Positions 4,582-5,371 of a stretch of DNA of 5,371 bases are shown here, in pieces. The stretch is from Chloroflexi bacterium UBA2235. Its GTDB lineage: Bacteria > Chloroflexota > UBA11872 > UBA12225. Position 1 is the first letter of the stretch. Every line of letters begins with the position of its first letter. Where the stretch lies: the NCBI GenBank assembly GCA_002347925.1, contig DDYL01000009.1:1-5371 (forward strand), read 5' to 3'. The notes under the pieces were generated by a model. The model ran no database searches. It saw only the letters and a program-made list of their open reading frames with translations, and was not told the DNA's origin. Both the position numbers and the translations under genes were made by a program.

Positions 4582-5371
4582 CATCACCCGAAAACACACT
4601 CCTCACGCCGGCGCGCATGCCGGCCGGGAAAGTCACGGAACTGATTGACGGGGATGTGCACAACGTCGTTCCCGATACGCACGCGCTGTTCCCGTATCTT
4701 TCCGATCACTGGCGGGAACACATCAGCAACACCCTCTTCAAGGGGGCACCAGAGACTTCGTATCCCCGCTGGGCGCCAACGACCGAGCGACCAGGCAGCG
4801 AACTTCCGGACTGGCGCCAGGCGGCATCTGACCTGTCAGTCATCAAACGGGATGTCCTCGATGCTGAAGGGTTGTCATTCGCTGTGCTTTGCTGCACCTA
4901 CGCCATCGACAGCTTGCACAATCCTGACGCCGCCATTGCCATGGCACGCGCGGTCAACGATTGGCAGATTGCAGAGTGGCTGGACAAGGACGAACGGCTG
5001 CGCGCGACCATCGTCGTGCCAACCCAGCTGCCCGCTGAGGCCGCCCGTGAGATTGACCGGGTCGGCGACCACCCGGGCTTCGTTCAGGTCGGAATGCCCG
5101 TACGGTCGGCGGTTCCATATGGAAGTCGGCTCCATGCACCACTATGGGAAGCGATTTCCCGAAAACGGCTCGTGGGTGCAATCCACTTTGGTGGCGCGCC
5201 GGGCACACCGCCCACGCCTTCAGGATGGCCGTCGTACTACCTGGAGGAGCATGCAGGAATGGCGCAGGTATTCCAGACGCAGGTTGTCAGCCTGGTGACG
5301 GAGGGTGTCTTCGACCTTCATCCTGACCTCCGGGTGGTCCTGTTGGAAGCAGGGGTGACATGGATGGGGCC
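4578..5371 (+). CDS. Amidohydrolase-2 family (ACMSD-like) metalloenzyme, 5' part (runs off right edge)
   Basis: The frame is open from ATG 4578 to the edge, giving 264 residues of a protein that normally has about 350-400. Members of this TIM-barrel family decarboxylate or hydrolyse aromatic and other carboxylic substrates with one divalent metal. The first-strand metal motif is D24-G-D26-V-H28: the DxDxH form, in which Asp replaces the first His of the HxH seen in other amidohydrolases. H203 in GAIHFGG is the expected second metal ligand. HPDLRVVLLEAGVTWM (248-263) matches the family block usually written FPDLRFVFLEGG. The last active-site region, with the catalytic Asp, lies beyond the window. 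No signal peptide, so cytoplasmic. The ATG overlaps the Rieske stop codon by four bases and has a strong ribosome binding site. A role on the same substrate as a Rieske-dependent oxygenase is inferred from this coupling; the actual substrate is unknown. Confidence 0.92.
   Translation, partial: MTSPENTLLTPARMPAGKVTELIDGDVHNVVPDTHALFPYLSDHWREHISNTLFKGAPETSYPRWAPTTERPGSELPDWRQAASDLSVIKRDVLDAEGLSFAVLCCTYAIDSLHNPDAAIAMARAVNDWQIAEWLDKDERLRATIVVPTQLPAEAAREIDRVGDHPGFVQVGMPVRSAVPYGSRLHAPLWEAISRKRLVGAIHFGGAPGTPPTPSGWPSYYLEEHAGMAQVFQTQVVSLVTEGVFDLHPDLRVVLLEAGVTWMG

Noticed and set aside
4645..5298. A 217-residue plus-strand open frame.
   Set aside because: It is a +1 shadow of the amidohydrolase gene, rich in Ser, Arg and Pro.
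1..5371. Search for CRISPR arrays, tRNA or rRNA genes, transposase genes and attachment sites.
   Set aside because: No regularly spaced direct repeats, cloverleaf pattern, transposase motifs or long terminal inverted repeats were seen by eye.

Overview
The window looks like a piece of a moderately GC-rich bacterial chromosome. The genes carry strong G/C bias at third codon positions. Two start codons lack a Shine-Dalgarno motif and sit 10-12 bases after a -10-like hexamer. The gene set (an exported protein of unknown function, a two-domain Nudix hydrolase, a family 4 glycosidase, and a Rieske protein joined to an amidohydrolase) recalls free-living Chloroflexota (Dehalococcoidia/SAR202-like) or similar heterotrophs. 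That placement is from memory of similar proteins and is tentative. There are no RNA genes, CRISPR arrays, insertion sequences or phage genes that I can recognise.

Layout, left to right: (1) 1-394, minus strand: the 5' part of an exported protein gene running off the left edge. (2) 395-608: a divergent intergenic region with a good sigma70-type promoter for the rightward gene. (3) 609-1424, plus: a Nudix hydrolase with the pre-Nudix plus Nudix architecture of NUDT6 and plant NUDX proteins. (4) 1425-1911: about 490 bases with no convincing gene, only a few hairpins. (5) 1912-2307, plus: a small, largely helical orphan protein whose true start is well inside a longer open frame. (6) 2308-2553: a convergent intergenic region holding a long imperfect hairpin that should terminate the minus-strand gene. 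(7) 2554-3903, minus: a GH4-family NAD- and metal-dependent glycosidase. (8) 3904-4023: a compact divergent control region. (9) 4024-4581, plus: a Rieske [2Fe-2S] protein. (10) 4578 to the right edge, plus: an amidohydrolase-2 (ACMSD-like) enzyme that overlaps the Rieske stop codon by four bases.

The clearest functional unit is the Rieske-amidohydrolase pair, which is translationally coupled and probably acts on one organic substrate. The divergently transcribed GH4 enzyme shares its 120-base control region and may belong to the same catabolic locus, perhaps for sugar- or uronic-acid-bearing compounds; that link is inference. The left half shows no clear connection to it. I see no strong evidence for a wholly new system. 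The most open items are the orphan 131-residue protein with its long non-coding leader, and the unusual insertions in the Rieske protein.
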